A DNA stretch of 64,000 bases from NCBI GenBank assembly GCA_030744725.1, contig JASLPZ010000001.1, positions 1-64,000 of the forward strand, in the 5' to 3' direction. Positions 33,940 through 42,693 of this stretch are shown here, in pieces. The stretch's first letter is position 1; each line of letters opens with the position of its first letter. A program made the translations under genes and the position numbers. The notes below the pieces were generated by a model, which saw only the letters and a program-made list of their open reading frames with translations, made no database searches and was not told where the DNA came from. Origin of the DNA: ARS98 sp030744725 (GTDB taxonomy: Bacteria; Planctomycetota; Planctomycetia; Pirellulales; Pirellulaceae).

Positions 33940-36900
33940 ATGCCTGAAGCCCCTGATCTGCCGAAACGACGCCCCCAACAAGCTCGGCCCCAGCAAGCCA
34001 GAACCAGGCACGGCGTCCTGCCTTATGCGGAACTACACTGCCGTACAAATTTCACGTTCCTGGAAGGGGCATCTCACTCGGACGAACTGGTGACGCGGGC
34101 AGTCGAGTTGGGATACACGGCGCTCGCCATCACCGACCGCAACAGTCTGGCCGGCATCGTCCGCGCCTATGCGGCGGCAAAAGAGAGCGGATTGAAGCTG
34201 CTGTACGGTGCCGAAATCACACCAACTGACGGACCGCCCGTCGTGCTGCTGGCCACGGACCGCGCCGCCTACGGTCGACTGTCTCGCTTGCTGACCCTCG
34301 GTCGACGGCGAACCACCAAAGGGGCTTGCGAACTGAACGTTGCCGATATCGCTGAACACCACCAGGGCTTATTAGCCATGGTCGTTCCCGCGCATCAAAA
34401 CGATCCGTACCGGCAGCCCGCCGAACGGGCTTCGGCCGTGCACACTTACCGTGATATCTTTGGTGACTGCTGTTATCTATTGGGCGAATTACATTACGGC
34501 ACGGCCGACCGACGGCGTTTGGATGACCTGCTTCAACTTTCCAACACCACAGACGTGCCGCTGGTGGCTGCCGGCGATGTGCATTATCACATTCCTGCGC
34601 GAATGCCGTTGCAGCATGTGTTGACCGCCATTCGACATGGCACAACCGTGGCTGAGCTCGGCCAGCGTCTGCTGCCCAACGCCGAGCGTCACTTGCGAAC
34701 ATTGGCCGAAGTTCAAGCGGTCTTCGCGCGCATCCCCCAAGCCATCCGCCGCACCTTGGAAGTGGCCGACCGCTGCACGTTTTCTCTGGACGAACTGCGT
34801 TACGAATACCCCCGCGAGCTATCTCCGCCGGGCGAAACGCCGCTGGAATATCTACGCCGTCTCGCCTGGCAAGGTGCCCGGCAACGGTATGGGCAGATTC
34901 CGGACAAGGTCGTCGCACAGCTTGATCACGAACTGCAGCTGATCCACGACCTGCGGTACGAAGCCTTCTTTCTGACGGTTTATGATCTGGTCTGTTTCGC
35001 CCGTTCGCGCGACATCCTCTGTCAGGGCCGTGGGTCAGCGGCCAATTCAACTGTCTGCTATTGCCTGGGCGTAACTGCTGTCGATCCGATGGAGTCGAAT
35101 CTACTGTTCGAACGGTTTGTCAGCCGCGAACGTGACGAGGCGCCGGACATCGATGTCGATTTCGAACACCAACGGCGCGAAGAAGTCTTGCAGTACATTT
35201 ATCAAAAGTACGGTCGCCACCGGGCCGGGATCGCAGCGACGGTGATCACCTATCGGCCACGGTCCGCGGTCCGCGATGTCGGCAAAGCACTGGGACTGTC
35301 GCTCGACCGTGTCGATGCCCTGGCCAAGAACACGGATTGGCGAAGCAATCAGGCGGTGTCCGCTGAACGATGTTTGCAAAGCGGCATCGACCCAGGATCT
35401 CGGCTCGGACGTCAACTCAGCGCCTTGGTCGATCAGTTGCTCGGCTTTCCACGCCACCTGTCCCAGCACGTCGGCGGCATGGTGATCACGCAAGGACCGC
35501 TGTGCGAAATGGTGCCGATCGAAAATGCCGCCATGCCCGATCGGACCGTCATTCAATGGGACAAGGACGATCTGGAGACGCTGGGGATCTTGAAAGTTGA
35601 TTGCCTCTGTCTGGGCATGTTAACGGCAATTCACAAGTGCTTCGACCTGCTGCAACAGCACACCGGCCAACAAATCACAATCGCCAGCATTCCGCACGAT
35701 GATCCCGCCGTCTACGACATGATGGGCCAGGCAGACACGATTGGCGTGTTTCAAATCGAAAGCCGCGCACAAATGAGTATGCTGCCACGATTGCGTCCGC
35801 GACGGTTCTACGATTTGGTGATCGAAGTGGCAATCGTGCGGCCCGGTCCAATCCAGGGCAACATGGTGCATCCCTACTTGCGGCGTCGGTGTGGTGAAGA
35901 GGAGGCCACCTACCCCAACGACGATATCCGTAAAGTCTTGGAACGCACGTTGGGAGTCCCTCTTTTTCAAGAGCAGGCCATGCAGTTGGCGGTCGTCGCA
36001 GCGGGGTTTACGCCAGGAGAAGCAGATCAGTTGCGGCGCGCGATGGGTGCCTGGCGACGGCCTGGCTTGATCGATAACTTTCGCAAGAAGTTAATCGAAG
36101 GCATGTTGGCACGAGGCCACTCGCAAGATTTCGCCGACCGGCTGTTCGAACAGATACGCGGGTTCGGCGAATACGGTTTTCCCGAGTCGCACGCTGCCAG
36201 TTTTGCCATCCTAAGCTACGTGTCGGCCTGGCTTAAACATCACCATCCGGCCGCCTTTACCGTGGCACTGCTCAACAGCCAACCAATGGGGTTCTACGCA
36301 CCAGCACAGCTGATTCGCGACGTGCAAAATCACGGCGTTGAAATTCTGCCAATTGATGTGAATCACAGCGATTGGGACTGTACGCTGGAACCAACCCCCA
36401 CGGACAATTCTGTCTCGCCACGGTTGGACCTGCGCCTGGGGATGCGATTGGTACAGGGCCTTCGGCACACCGCAGCCCAGACGCTTGTCCGCGCCAGACA
36501 AGTTGGTCGCTTTCGGTCGATGGCCGAACTGACCACACGTAGCGGATTGGGCCAGACAACCATGCAGCGTCTGGCAGCCGCCGACGCCTTTGCGTCGCTC
36601 GACTTGGATCGTCGTAGTGCCTTGTGGCAAGCACTCGATCAGACGCAAAAGCCGCAAGATCAGCCCCTACTGGCGAGTCTCACTTCTGAAGATTCACCCA
36701 CCCCCCGGCTACCGCGACTCACCGAACAAGAGGAGGTCTTCGCCGATTATCGCGCTGCTGGATTGAGCTTGCGTCAGCATCCTCTGGCGTTTTGTCGTGA
36801 GAAACTCAGCTCTCTAGGAGTTGTGACCGCCGACCAGTTGGTGGTTGCACCGGCCAATCGCTGCATCAGCGTGGCTGGGCTGGTGCTGATGCGACAACGG

Positions 36901-37140
36901 CCTAGTACCGCCAAAGGAATCACCTTCGTCACGCTCGAAGACGAAACCGGGACAGCAAACCTCGTGGTAAGACAGAAGATTTGGGATCGCTTCGACCAGA
37001 TTGCCCGACGAGCCAGTGCGATGATCGCTCACGGCAAACTGGAACGAAAGAATGAAGTCATCCATGTCGTGGTCGTGCAGTTGGAAGATATGTCCGACCG
37101 ACTGGCATCGATCGGACATCGGTCACGCGATTTTCGCTAG
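33940..37140 (+). CDS. dnaE2: Error-prone DNA polymerase DnaE2
   Basis: A 1066-residue C-family polymerase that carries out SOS mutagenesis with ImuA and ImuB. The N-terminal PHP domain is present (YAELHCRTNFTFLEGASH, ALAITDRNSLAGIVRAY). The palm contains GRGSAANSTVCYCLGVT and the catalytic DEAPDIDVDFEHQRRE, with further conserved blocks HVGGMVITQGPL and RPGPIQGNMVHPYLRRR. An OB-fold lies near the end (ISVAGLVLMRQRPSTAKGI). The length is normal for DnaE2. A GGAAG precedes the ATG, and the gene starts 11 bases after the imuB stop. The N-terminal ~25 residues are Pro/Gln/Arg-rich. Confidence 0.96.
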   Translation: MPEAPDLPKRRPQQARPQQARTRHGVLPYAELHCRTNFTFLEGASHSDELVTRAVELGYTALAITDRNSLAGIVRAYAAAKESGLKLLYGAEITPTDGPPVVLLATDRAAYGRLSRLLTLGRRRTTKGACELNVADIAEHHQGLLAMVVPAHQNDPYRQPAERASAVHTYRDIFGDCCYLLGELHYGTADRRRLDDLLQLSNTTDVPLVAAGDVHYHIPARMPLQHVLTAIRHGTTVAELGQRLLPNAERHLRTLAEVQAVFARIPQAIRRTLEVADRCTFSLDELRYEYPRELSPPGETPLEYLRRLAWQGARQRYGQIPDKVVAQLDHELQLIHDLRYEAFFLTVYDLVCFARSRDILCQGRGSAANSTVCYCLGVTAVDPMESNLLFERFVSRERDEAPDIDVDFEHQRREEVLQYIYQKYGRHRAGIAATVITYRPRSAVRDVGKALGLSLDRVDALAKNTDWRSNQAVSAERCLQSGIDPGSRLGRQLSALVDQLLGFPRHLSQHVGGMVITQGPLCEMVPIENAAMPDRTVIQWDKDDLETLGILKVDCLCLGMLTAIHKCFDLLQQHTGQQITIASIPHDDPAVYDMMGQADTIGVFQIESRAQMSMLPRLRPRRFYDLVIEVAIVRPGPIQGNMVHPYLRRRCGEEEATYPNDDIRKVLERTLGVPLFQEQAMQLAVVAAGFTPGEADQLRRAMGAWRRPGLIDNFRKKLIEGMLARGHSQDFADRLFEQIRGFGEYGFPESHAASFAILSYVSAWLKHHHPAAFTVALLNSQPMGFYAPAQLIRDVQNHGVEILPIDVNHSDWDCTLEPTPTDNSVSPRLDLRLGMRLVQGLRHTAAQTLVRARQVGRFRSMAELTTRSGLGQTTMQRLAAADAFASLDLDRRSALWQALDQTQKPQDQPLLASLTSEDSPTPRLPRLTEQEEVFADYRAAGLSLRQHPLAFCREKLSSLGVVTADQLVVAPANRCISVAGLVLMRQRPSTAKGITFVTLEDETGTANLVVRQKIWDRFDQIARRASAMIAHGKLERKNEVIHVVVVQLEDMSDRLASIGHRSRDFR

Positions 37141-37154
37141 CTCGGATGATTCAT

Positions 37155-38156
37155 TCATTCGTCATTGGGTATTTCGTCATTCGTCATTTGCAGGCGGCGG
37201 ACAGAAGCACGCACCGACCAATCGATCGCCAGGACCACGACGATCGCCAAGAGGGCCGCCAACACGACCGCGATGAACTCTCCGTCAAACGCTTCTGGCC
37301 ACACCAACTGAAACCGTTTGTACTTGAATTTCTCGACATCTTCCGTCAGGTCCAATTGAAACGGCCACAGTTTCCGCAGCGCCCCAATCATGAACCCGCA
37401 CAGGATCGACATCGTCAATGCATGATGCCGTGCCAGCAACCACTTCAGCACCTTGCTGAAGGAAAGTAATCCGACGGCGCATCCGCTGCCAAAGACGAGC
37501 AGCATCAAGACGCTGCTCAGGCATTCTTTGCCGTGCAGCAGGTTGTGGGGAATTTCCGTGAGATGCGCGTAGACGCCGAGCACGAGCAGCATCAGCGCGC
37601 CGCTAACACCCGGCAAGATCATTGCACAGATCGCAATGCTGCCGCAGACAAACAACCACGCCAAGTTCGGCGGTGCCGAATCGGCGGTGGGCGTCAACGA
37701 TGAAGCCCACCAAGCGATCGCCACGCCAGCCAATCCCGCTACCAGGCAAGATGGCTTCTGGCCGGCCGCCGCTCGGATCGTCAGTGCCACCAACAGAGAT
37801 GAAGCCAAAATCATCCCGGAAAAAGCTGCGAATGTAATGGATCGCGTGAATGAATCCGCCAACAGCCGGTTAATCAACAGGCTCATCACGACGACGCCAC
37901 AGCCAAGCCCAACCGCCAGGAAAACCAGAAACCGCAAGTCGATATGCCTCGCCGCCGCCTGCCACTGGCACCGCTTCACGTATCGTACAAACGTGCGATC
38001 AAATCGGCTGATTGCCGTGACCAGTCGCTCGTAAATCCCCAGGATCAAAGCCAGCGTGCCACCAGAGACTCCAGGGACGACATCGGCGCACCCCATACTG
38101 AGTCCACAGAGAATCGTAATACCGTCGGCCCGCCAGCTGTTGGGGCGATCATTCAT
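37155..38156 (-). CDS. DUF368/PopT-family undecaprenyl-phosphate transporter
   Basis: A 333-residue polytopic membrane protein of the DUF368 family. Members (PopT) have been shown to recycle undecaprenyl phosphate across the cytoplasmic membrane. The N-terminal signature GLSMGCADVVPGVSGGTLALILGIYE and its internal repeat SIAICAMILPGVSGALMLLVLGVY show the two inverted halves. About eight to ten hydrophobic segments are visible. It is divergent from purA-uppS-cdsA. UppS makes the lipid carrier that PopT would recycle, which fits an envelope role. Confidence 0.88.
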   Translation of the reverse strand: MNDRPNSWRADGITILCGLSMGCADVVPGVSGGTLALILGIYERLVTAISRFDRTFVRYVKRCQWQAAARHIDLRFLVFLAVGLGCGVVVMSLLINRLLADSFTRSITFAAFSGMILASSLLVALTIRAAAGQKPSCLVAGLAGVAIAWWASSLTPTADSAPPNLAWLFVCGSIAICAMILPGVSGALMLLVLGVYAHLTEIPHNLLHGKECLSSVLMLLVFGSGCAVGLLSFSKVLKWLLARHHALTMSILCGFMIGALRKLWPFQLDLTEDVEKFKYKRFQLVWPEAFDGEFIAVVLAALLAIVVVLAIDWSVRASVRRLQMTNDEIPNDE

Positions 38157-38361
38157 AACTTATATGCGTCGCCTTGCCGCTCGGGTCCACATGGCAGCTG
38201 ATGTTCTTGCATGGCAACGAAGTGTAGATGAATGGTCAAGTGATGGCCACGCCAAGAAATCGCGGCAGTTGCCATCGAGACGCGCTTATTGACCGAACCG
38301 CCCGGCGGCCCATAAACTGATACGTTTGGCTTGACCCAATCATGGGCGGAGGAAGCGAGAC

Positions 38362-39657
38362 GTGGCGGGAACTTGTGTAATTGGACTGCAATGGGGAGAC
38401 GAAGCCAAAGGCAAGCTCGTCGACCTGCTGACCACTCATTTCGAAATCGTTGTCCGTTTTTTGGGTGGCGCGAACGCGGGCCATACGGTCGTGGTTGGCG
38501 ACGATGTCTACAAATTACACCATATCCCCAGCGGGATTCTCAATCCCAAGGCGATCAATGTGGTCACACCGGGGGTGGTCATCAACCCTGCGACGATTTT
38601 GAAGGAGATTGACGCGCTGACGGCGCGGAACATCAAAGTCGCCGAAAACCTACTGCTCAGCGACCGCGCTCATATCGTCTGTCCTTGGCATATCGCCGAG
38701 GATCGTCTGATGGATGGCGAGCCCGTCAGCGGTGAGAGCATCGGTACGACGCTCCGCGGCATTGGCCCCTGCTATCGAGACAAGGTCGGGCGGTCCTTCG
38801 CGATTCGGCTCGGAGATCTGTTTCGCGATGACTTTCGCCAGAAAGTCGCCAGGATTGTCGAAACCAAACGTCGACTTCTTTCTGGCCTGGCTGAGAATAC
38901 CGACTTGTCTGACGCGCTGGACACGGACGCGATCTGTGATGAATACGAAGGATATGCCAAACGGCTGAAGCAGTACGTCACTGACACCACGCCTTACTTG
39001 CTCGATGCGATCGAAGCTGACAAACGGTTGCTGTTCGAGGGCGCTCAGGGTGCGTTGCTGGACATCGACCACGGCACATTTCCCTTCGTGACCAGCAGCA
39101 ACAGTTCGGGCGTTGGCGTGGCAGCAGGATCTGGAGTACCACCACGTTGTATCGACCGTGTGATCGGCGTAGCAAAGTCCTACACGACTCGCGTGGGTGG
39201 CGGTCCCTTTCCGACCGAACAAGACAACGAACACGGTCAACGGATTCGTGATTTGGGTAATGAATACGGTACGACCACCGGAAGACCGCGGCGTTGCGGT
39301 TGGCTCGACGCGGTCGCGGTGCGATACGCGGCACGGTTGAGCGGTGTGGACGACATCGCGTTGATGATGATGGACGTGTTGAGCCAGCTGCCCGAAATCA
39401 AAATCTGCACCTCTTACGATCTGGATGGCGAACAAATCGACCATTTCCCCAGCCACGTGGATGACTTACGTCGCGTGAAACCTGTTTACGAAACGTGGCC
39501 AGGCTGGAACACCGATGTCACGGGAGTCCGCACCTATGCGGGGCTGCCGGACGGCGCCAAGCGTTACTTGGACCGCGTCACCGAACTAGTCGGCAGGCCG
39601 GTCGATATCGTCTCGGTCGGGCCAGATCGCGAACAGACGATTTTTGTGAATGAGTAG
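38362..39657 (+). CDS. purA: Adenylosuccinate synthetase
   Basis: PurA joins IMP and aspartate using GTP, the first committed step to AMP. The 431-residue enzyme begins AGTCVIGLQWGDEAKGKLVD. The phosphate-binding loop reads GDEAKGK where GDEGKGK is usual. Catalytic and IMP-binding regions GGANAGHTVVV, VISxxAHIV-like LLSDRAHIVCPWH, the GTTLRGIGPCYRDKVGR block and LFEGAQGALLDIDHGTFPFVTSS are present. The terminal VSVGPDREQTI is standard. The start is GTG at 38362 with GGAGG upstream. It is followed 40 bases later by uppS. Confidence 0.96.
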   Translation: MAGTCVIGLQWGDEAKGKLVDLLTTHFEIVVRFLGGANAGHTVVVGDDVYKLHHIPSGILNPKAINVVTPGVVINPATILKEIDALTARNIKVAENLLLSDRAHIVCPWHIAEDRLMDGEPVSGESIGTTLRGIGPCYRDKVGRSFAIRLGDLFRDDFRQKVARIVETKRRLLSGLAENTDLSDALDTDAICDEYEGYAKRLKQYVTDTTPYLLDAIEADKRLLFEGAQGALLDIDHGTFPFVTSSNSSGVGVAAGSGVPPRCIDRVIGVAKSYTTRVGGGPFPTEQDNEHGQRIRDLGNEYGTTTGRPRRCGWLDAVAVRYAARLSGVDDIALMMMDVLSQLPEIKICTSYDLDGEQIDHFPSHVDDLRRVKPVYETWPGWNTDVTGVRTYAGLPDGAKRYLDRVTELVGRPVDIVSVGPDREQTIFVNE

Positions 39658-39697
39658 CTGAATTTCATTGACACATCCAGTTCCCTTTCGTGTGGCC

Positions 39698-40453
39698 ATG
39701 TCTGATCGATCCGCTGCGACTGCCGCCGCCGAACTAAGTGTCGACGCAGAACGTCGTCCACGGCATATCGCCGTGATCATGGACGGCAACGGTCGCTGGG
39801 CGCAACGGCAAGACCTACCACGGATCGAGGGACATCGGCAAGGTGTCGCCAGCGTGCGACGGACCGTCGAAGAATGCTCGCGTCTGGACATCGAGCAACT
39901 CACGTTGTACTGCCTGTCCAGCGAAAACTGGAAGCGGCCGCAAACCGAGCTCGACTTCCTCATGCACTTGTTGGAACAGTACATGATCGAAGAACGCACT
40001 ACGATCATGGATCAGGAAATACGAGTGCGCATCATCGGGCGGCGCGACGGAATTCCAGATCGTGTTCTTCACGAGATGGATAAGACGATCGAGTTGAGTG
40101 CTGCCAACCAAGGCACGCTGCTGTGCCTGGCAATCAACTACGGCGGTCGTGCCGAGATGATCGATGCGATCAAACGCATCGCTTTCGAAGTCCAGCAACA
40201 ATCGCTGCAGCCAGAAGACATTTCCGAAGATTTGCTGGCCGACTACTTGGACACTGCCGGCATGCCGGATCCCGACCTGCTCGTTCGCACTGCAGGTGAA
40301 ATGCGAATCAGCAATTTTCTATTGTGGCAAATCAGTTATGCGGAAATCTGGGTGACCGACAAGTGTTGGCCCGAATTCCGAGTGAGTGATTTGCATGATG
40401 CGATCCGCGACTACGCGGCCCGCGATCGACGCTTTGGCGGACTGGCCAGGTAA
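39698..40453 (+). CDS. uppS: Isoprenyl transferase (undecaprenyl diphosphate synthase)
   Basis: A cis-prenyltransferase that elongates farnesyl diphosphate to the C55 carrier lipid. The 251-residue enzyme has the Asp motif HIAVIMDGNGRWAQRQ, the GHRQGVASVR segment, LTLYCLSSENWKRP and the C-terminal DLLVRTAGEMRISNFLLWQISYAE (RTxxxxRISNFLLWQ motif). The ATG at 39698 fits. The TTG at 39668 is an unlikely alternative. It lies between purA and cdsA. The chain length cannot be read from sequence. Confidence 0.95.
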   Translation: MSDRSAATAAAELSVDAERRPRHIAVIMDGNGRWAQRQDLPRIEGHRQGVASVRRTVEECSRLDIEQLTLYCLSSENWKRPQTELDFLMHLLEQYMIEERTTIMDQEIRVRIIGRRDGIPDRVLHEMDKTIELSAANQGTLLCLAINYGGRAEMIDAIKRIAFEVQQQSLQPEDISEDLLADYLDTAGMPDPDLLVRTAGEMRISNFLLWQISYAEIWVTDKCWPEFRVSDLHDAIRDYAARDRRFGGLAR

Positions 40454-40464
40454 AGGGGATCGAT

Positions 40465-41376
40465 GTGCTGCGTATGCGGCTGCTGTTTGCGATGTTGATC
40501 CTCATACCACTGCTTGGTTTGCTGGTCGCAGATTTCCTCTTCAATGGCGGCGTGCCGGGCGTGTGGCTCGCACCGGTCAGTCTGATGATCTCATGGGTCG
40601 CTTCGGCCGAGATCCTGGACTTGCTGCGAAACAAGAAACACGACGTTGCCAGTTGGAGCGTTTACACCGGCGTCACCTTGATCCTCGTCGGGGCCTTCGC
40701 GCCGATGGCTTGGCAACTGGTGGGTGCGGTATATCCCATCGATTGTCCGCTGGCGGGCATGGGGTTGCCGATGTCCGCCGCCACGGCGGCCTTGGCAATT
40801 GTGTTTGTCGCCGAGATGCGTCGCTACCGCCAACCCGGTGGCGTGATCGTGAACGTCGCGTTGGCCACATTCGCGATCATGTACATTGGTTTGCTGATGA
40901 GTTTCGTTGTCAAGTTGAGGATGTTCCACGACAACGCGTGGGGGATGGCCGCGCTGGTGTCGCTGGTGTTTGTTGCGAAGTGGTCCGACGTGGGTGCCTA
41001 CACCTGCGGCCGAATGTTTGGTCGGAACAAATTGGCGCCGCTTTTGAGCCCGAACAAGACGATTGAAGGCGCCGTCGGAGGCGTTGTCTTTGCCGCCGTT
41101 GCGGCTGCCGTATTCTTTTACGGCCTGGTCCCATTGATCGTCAGTGCCGACGCTCGTGTTCCAGCCTGGTGGGGTTGCCTTGTCTATGGAGTCGTGATTG
41201 CACTTGCCGGCATCATCGGCGACCTCAGTGAATCGCTGCTCAAACGAGACATGGAACGCAAAGATTCCAGCCGTTGGCTGCCAGGGTTGGGCGGCGTGTT
41301 GGACATACTCGATTCGGTCCTGATGGCAGCTCCACCGGCGTATCTGTGCTGGGTTGCTGGACTGGTTGGGCCTTGA
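40465..41376 (+). CDS. cdsA: Phosphatidate cytidylyltransferase
   Basis: CdsA makes CDP-diacylglycerol from phosphatidate and CTP for phospholipid synthesis in the inner membrane. The 303-residue protein has about eight membrane segments. The C-terminal CDS signature reads SLLKRDMERKDSSRWLPGLG and then GVLDILDS, where typical enzymes have PGHGGxxDRxDS, so two usual residues (His and Arg) are changed. The preceding KWSDVGAYTCGRMFGRNKLAP and SPNKTIEGAVGG blocks are normal. GTG at 40465 is preferred because AGGGGA precedes it. It starts 11 bases after uppS. Confidence 0.92.
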   Translation: MLRMRLLFAMLILIPLLGLLVADFLFNGGVPGVWLAPVSLMISWVASAEILDLLRNKKHDVASWSVYTGVTLILVGAFAPMAWQLVGAVYPIDCPLAGMGLPMSAATAALAIVFVAEMRRYRQPGGVIVNVALATFAIMYIGLLMSFVVKLRMFHDNAWGMAALVSLVFVAKWSDVGAYTCGRMFGRNKLAPLLSPNKTIEGAVGGVVFAAVAAAVFFYGLVPLIVSADARVPAWWGCLVYGVVIALAGIIGDLSESLLKRDMERKDSSRWLPGLGGVLDILDSVLMAAPPAYLCWVAGLVGP

Positions 41377-41816
41377 GGGAGCCACTCCCGGAACTGGCCG
41401 ACGCTGTATCACAAAATGGGGATCAATCCAAACCTACGACAGTCCACGATCTTACAGGCCGCCCGCGATATCTGGTCGACGACGACCATCTGCCGATGCG
41501 GGAATTGATTTAGCGAGGCCGTGACTTGGGCCGGCACGAGCTATCGTTCGGTTGCAGTGACCCGCTCCCCGACCAACCTGCGGTCGGTGCCCGTCGCTGA
41601 AGCCTCGACTCATTTGTAAAGTAGGACCTGATACAAGCTTTCAAGTCTTCATTCCGTGTCTTCCGTGGGCGTTTATTGACGGCCAGGTTGGGCGGATTGA
41701 TCTGGATACGGGCGAAACCCCCTTGCCAGCCTTGAGTGATTCCGTAAAAATGGGCGATTCCCTGAATTGTTTAGGACCCCGGCGTAGATGCCACCGACTT
41801 TTAGGAGCGTTACCGG
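41377..41816. other. Intergenic region cdsA-rpsD with repeat A5
   Basis: 440 bases between cdsA and rpsD on the same strand. It holds a full-length copy of repeat family A (41511-41634). The rpsD promoter should be in the last 180 bases, but no clear hexamers were seen. No gene was recognised. Confidence 0.6.
41511..41634 (+). repeat. Repeat family A, copy A5 (full length)
   Basis: A 124-base copy that begins TAGCGAGG and ends GTAGGACCTGATAC. It carries the CTCCCCGACCAACCTGCGGT core and the ACTCATTTG tail shared with A2 and A3. Unlike those two, it does not supply the stop codon of a recognised gene. Confidence 0.9.
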
Positions 41817-42425
41817 ATGGCTCGTTATCATGGCCCCAAGGCGAGAGTCAATCGTCGACTTAAAGCTCAAGTTTACGAAGATAGCGGCGCGCGGCGCGCC
41901 ACGGATCGTCGCGACAATCCTCCGGGTATGCACACGCGCCCACGGCGTCCGTCGAACTATGGGCTGGCGTTGGCCGAAAAGCAAAAGATCAAGCATTACT
42001 ATGGCTTGGGCGAGCGGCAGTTGCGACGTTACTTTGGCGATGTCTCTCACAAGAAAGGCAACACCGGCGAACTGTTGATGATGATGTGCGAGGGGCGTTT
42101 CGATAACGTGCTCCGACGGGCCGGTGTGGCGAAGACACGCCCGCAAGCTCGGCAAGGCATCACACACGGCCATTTCTATATCAACGGCGTCAAGGTGACC
42201 AAGCCGTCATATCAAATGAGCCCCGGCGACGTGATCACCGTTCGAAACAAAGAAAAAATCCAGCATCTGTATCAGTTTACGAGTCAGGAAGCTAGCGCCG
42301 AGCCAGTCGATTGGGTCACGTTCGACCCGGAGACGCTTCGTGCGACCGTGCAGGGATTACCGGGCCCAAGCGATATCAGCCTGCCCGTCGACGTAAATAT
42401 CGTGATCGAATTCATGTCGCGCTAA
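41817..42425 (+). CDS. rpsD: 30S ribosomal protein S4
   Basis: S4 initiates 30S assembly and is part of the mRNA-entry helicase. The 202-residue protein begins MARYHGPKARVNRRLKAQVY. It lacks the N-terminal Cys cluster of zinc-type S4, and has LRRYFGDVSHKKGNTGELL. The S4 RNA-binding domain is RFDNVLRRAGVAKTRPQARQ and HGHFYINGVKVTKPSYQMSPGD. It is transcribed alone here rather than in the alpha operon between rpsK and rpoA. It is of normal length, so this is the likely sole functional S4, but a second copy elsewhere cannot be excluded. Confidence 0.96.
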   Translation: MARYHGPKARVNRRLKAQVYEDSGARRATDRRDNPPGMHTRPRRPSNYGLALAEKQKIKHYYGLGERQLRRYFGDVSHKKGNTGELLMMMCEGRFDNVLRRAGVAKTRPQARQGITHGHFYINGVKVTKPSYQMSPGDVITVRNKEKIQHLYQFTSQEASAEPVDWVTFDPETLRATVQGLPGPSDISLPVDVNIVIEFMSR

Positions 42426-42540
42426 CGCGACTCTCCCGCGAAGACGATTCAAATTGACGGTAACAGCTAGAATGCTGTTGCCGTCAGTTCGGTTCTTGCG
42501 AAACATCTTTACGCCAATTCCGTCGGGCGGCAGCCGAGCG

Positions 42541-42639
42541 GTAACCCGAAGCGCGAGCGAGGAACAGCACACAGTAACCCGAAGCATGAGCGAGGAACGG
42601 CACTCAATTCCTTGCTCACGCTCTCGCGCTTCTGGTTAC
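42541..42639. repeat. Repeat family D, 33-nt units: two direct, one inverted
   Basis: Unit 1 (42541-42573) and unit 2 (42574-42606) are direct repeats starting GTAACCCGAAGC and containing GAGCGAGGAAC. Unit 3 (42607-42639) is the imperfect reverse complement, ending CGCGCTTCTGGTTAC. The inverted arrangement can fold into a long hairpin in the leader before lpdA. Confidence 0.85.
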
Positions 42640-42693
42640 GATCGGTTGTCCAACAAAGTCGCAATTCTCAAAATCAACGGACGAAGGGATGCA

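Noticed and set aside
42541..42639. CRISPR array
   Set aside because: Units are adjacent without spacers, and the third is inverted. No cas genes are present.
42454..42693. Upstream in-frame extension of lpdA
   Set aside because: It consists largely of repeat D, and the internal ATG at 42694 has a good ribosome binding site and matches the family N-terminus.
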